Assembly (NCBI GenBank): GCA_964251385.1
Contig: CAXUJK010000002.1
Location: 62,001 to 126,000 of the forward strand
DNA from: CADCVW01 sp964251385
Lineage (GTDB): Bacteria > Pseudomonadota > Alphaproteobacteria > Sphingomonadales > Sphingomonadaceae
Reading direction: 5' to 3'
DNA: 64,000 nucleotides
Below are positions 63,267-64,000 of this stretch, piece by piece. Numbering within the stretch: position 1 is the first letter of the stretch; each line of letters begins with the position of its first letter. The notes beneath the pieces were generated by a model. The model was not told the origin of the DNA, searched no databases, and was given only the letters and a program-made list of their open reading frames with translations. A program made the position numbers and the translations under genes.

Positions 63267-63548
63267 TCAGCGCGTGAACCGGCCGGCGTAAGCCGGCGAC
63301 ACGGCCGCATGCCGCTTGGCGGGCAGCACGACGTCGCCCGTGTCGTCGCTGGTCGACATCTTGTCGCCGCGGCTGACCCAGGCTTGAAGGTCCTCCAGCC
63401 GGTAGACGACGCGCCCGCCGATCTTCGAGTATTTGGGGCCGGTGCCGTAGGTCCGGTGCTTCTCGAGAGTGCGGCCGGATAGGCCGAGAAATCGCGCCGC
63501 CTCGGGCGTGCGCAGGTAGCGTGGTGGCAGATTGGGTTGATTGGACAT
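63267..63548 (-). CDS. AlpA/excisionase-like helix-turn-helix protein
   Basis: The 93-residue protein from ATG 63548 has a MerR/AlpA-like winged helix (RYLRTPEAARFLGLSGRTLEKHR, then GGRVVYRLEDLQAWV), the common domain of excisionase-like and regulatory proteins of mobile elements. It may regulate the downstream transfer genes. Confidence 0.88.
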   Translation of the reverse strand: MSNQPNLPPRYLRTPEAARFLGLSGRTLEKHRTYGTGPKYSKIGGRVVYRLEDLQAWVSRGDKMSTSDDTGDVVLPAKRHAAVSPAYAGRFTR

Positions 63549-63721
63549 GGTGGGTAGCGCCTCCGGCTCTTCTCCGGCGCTCGCGGGATGCGCAGCGCCG
63601 TCGGGGCAGGTCATGGCGAAGCGGACTTGCGCCGTCCTATGGCGAAGCCGAGGGCGCGCGAGATCGCCACCCCTGGCCTGGTCGTCGCTGGGTCGGCCGG
63701 GACGGGAAATCGCGCTGCGCG

Positions 63722-64000
63722 TCAGCGCAGGCGGCGGTTCGGGTAGAGCAGCAGGCGACGGTAGCCGCCGCGGCTTAGTTCGATGCCTAGCCGGGACAGA
63801 CGAATGGTGCGATCGCGCAGATCGTGGCTATTCCAGTCCGCGTCACCGCGAATTTGCAGCGGACCGAACAGCGCTTCTGCAAGCTGCCGGTAGCTGGCAT
63901 GTGCGCGCCGACCGTCGAGCGCGCGCAGCGCGAGCACGAGGCGCATCCGCCGCTGCACTGTCAACGCTTGCGGATTGCGTCCCGGCTTGCGGCCGGCGAG
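63722..64000 (-). CDS. DUF2285 domain-containing protein, 5' end outside window
   Basis: The minus-strand frame is open to the window edge and gives the C-terminal 92 residues of a DUF2285 protein (MRLVLALRALDGRRAHASYRQLAEALFG, then DLRDRTIRLSRLGIELSRGGYRRLLLYP). These proteins accompany Tn4371-like elements, next to replication or partition genes; the function is not established. The 173-bp gap to the HTH gene holds nothing recognisable. Confidence 0.82.
   Translation of the reverse strand, partial: LAGRKPGRNPQALTVQRRMRLVLALRALDGRRAHASYRQLAEALFGPLQIRGDADWNSHDLRDRTIRLSRLGIELSRGGYRRLLLYPNRRLR

Overview
The window looks like a high-GC alphaproteobacterial chromosome of the Sphingomonas type. 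The support is a long oxidative gene cluster with its own TonB-dependent receptor, a sphingomonad-style intergenic repeat, and a trb/traG/DUF3363-relaxase conjugation module of the kind carried by Tn4371-like elements in Proteobacteria. All assignments come from reading the sequence and from family knowledge; no searches were run.

Region 1 (1-25.2 kb) is a chromosomal catabolic region. On the minus strand a TetR regulator is followed by a GPH-type symporter and a partial FMN-dependent alpha-hydroxy-acid oxidase. Divergent from it, and separated by a perfect 20-bp palindrome (3178-3197), runs a plus-strand series: SDR dehydrogenase (one-base frameshift), TonB-dependent receptor (frameshift), Baeyer-Villiger monooxygenase, aldehyde dehydrogenase, a cytosolic PaoABC-like molybdenum hydroxylase, a Bcr/CflA-type exporter, a second PaoABC-like enzyme whose small subunit carries a Tat signal, a Thermus-type seryl-tRNA synthetase and an alpha/beta hydrolase. 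The set fits uptake of an alcohol or ketone substrate, oxidation, Baeyer-Villiger cleavage and removal of aldehydes, but the substrate cannot be named. An S9 peptidase and an aminopeptidase P follow.

Region 2 (25.3-26.3 kb) is a junction without convincing protein genes. It holds an intact tRNA-Thr(GGT), the 3' half of a tRNA-Gly(GCC), a decayed 3' half of a tRNA-Arg(CCG), a three-copy 8-bp motif, and a short tRNA 5'-like stretch ending at the kup stop. It reads as an old integration hot spot.

Region 3 (26.3-39.3 kb) is a potassium cassette. On the minus strand three overlapping micro-ORFs lead to kup, whose start codon appears damaged. On the plus strand are a TorF-type porin, a 27-residue membrane microprotein, kdpF, kdpA, kdpB, kdpC, kdpD and kdpE, followed by a LysR regulator.

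Region 4 (39.2-64 kb) is a conjugative module, all on the minus strand. Read in transcription order from the right edge it is: DUF2285 protein (partial), AlpA-like HTH protein, DUF2840, traF peptidase, lytic transglycosylase, a candidate RP4-type oriT, relaxase, traG, a ribbon-helix-helix protein, then a czc heavy-metal efflux cargo (CzcI-like, czcC, czcB, czcA, czcD and two small ORFs), then trbB-C-D-E-J-K-L-F-G-I and DUF2274. The integrase and partition genes expected for such an element are not in the window and probably lie to the right.
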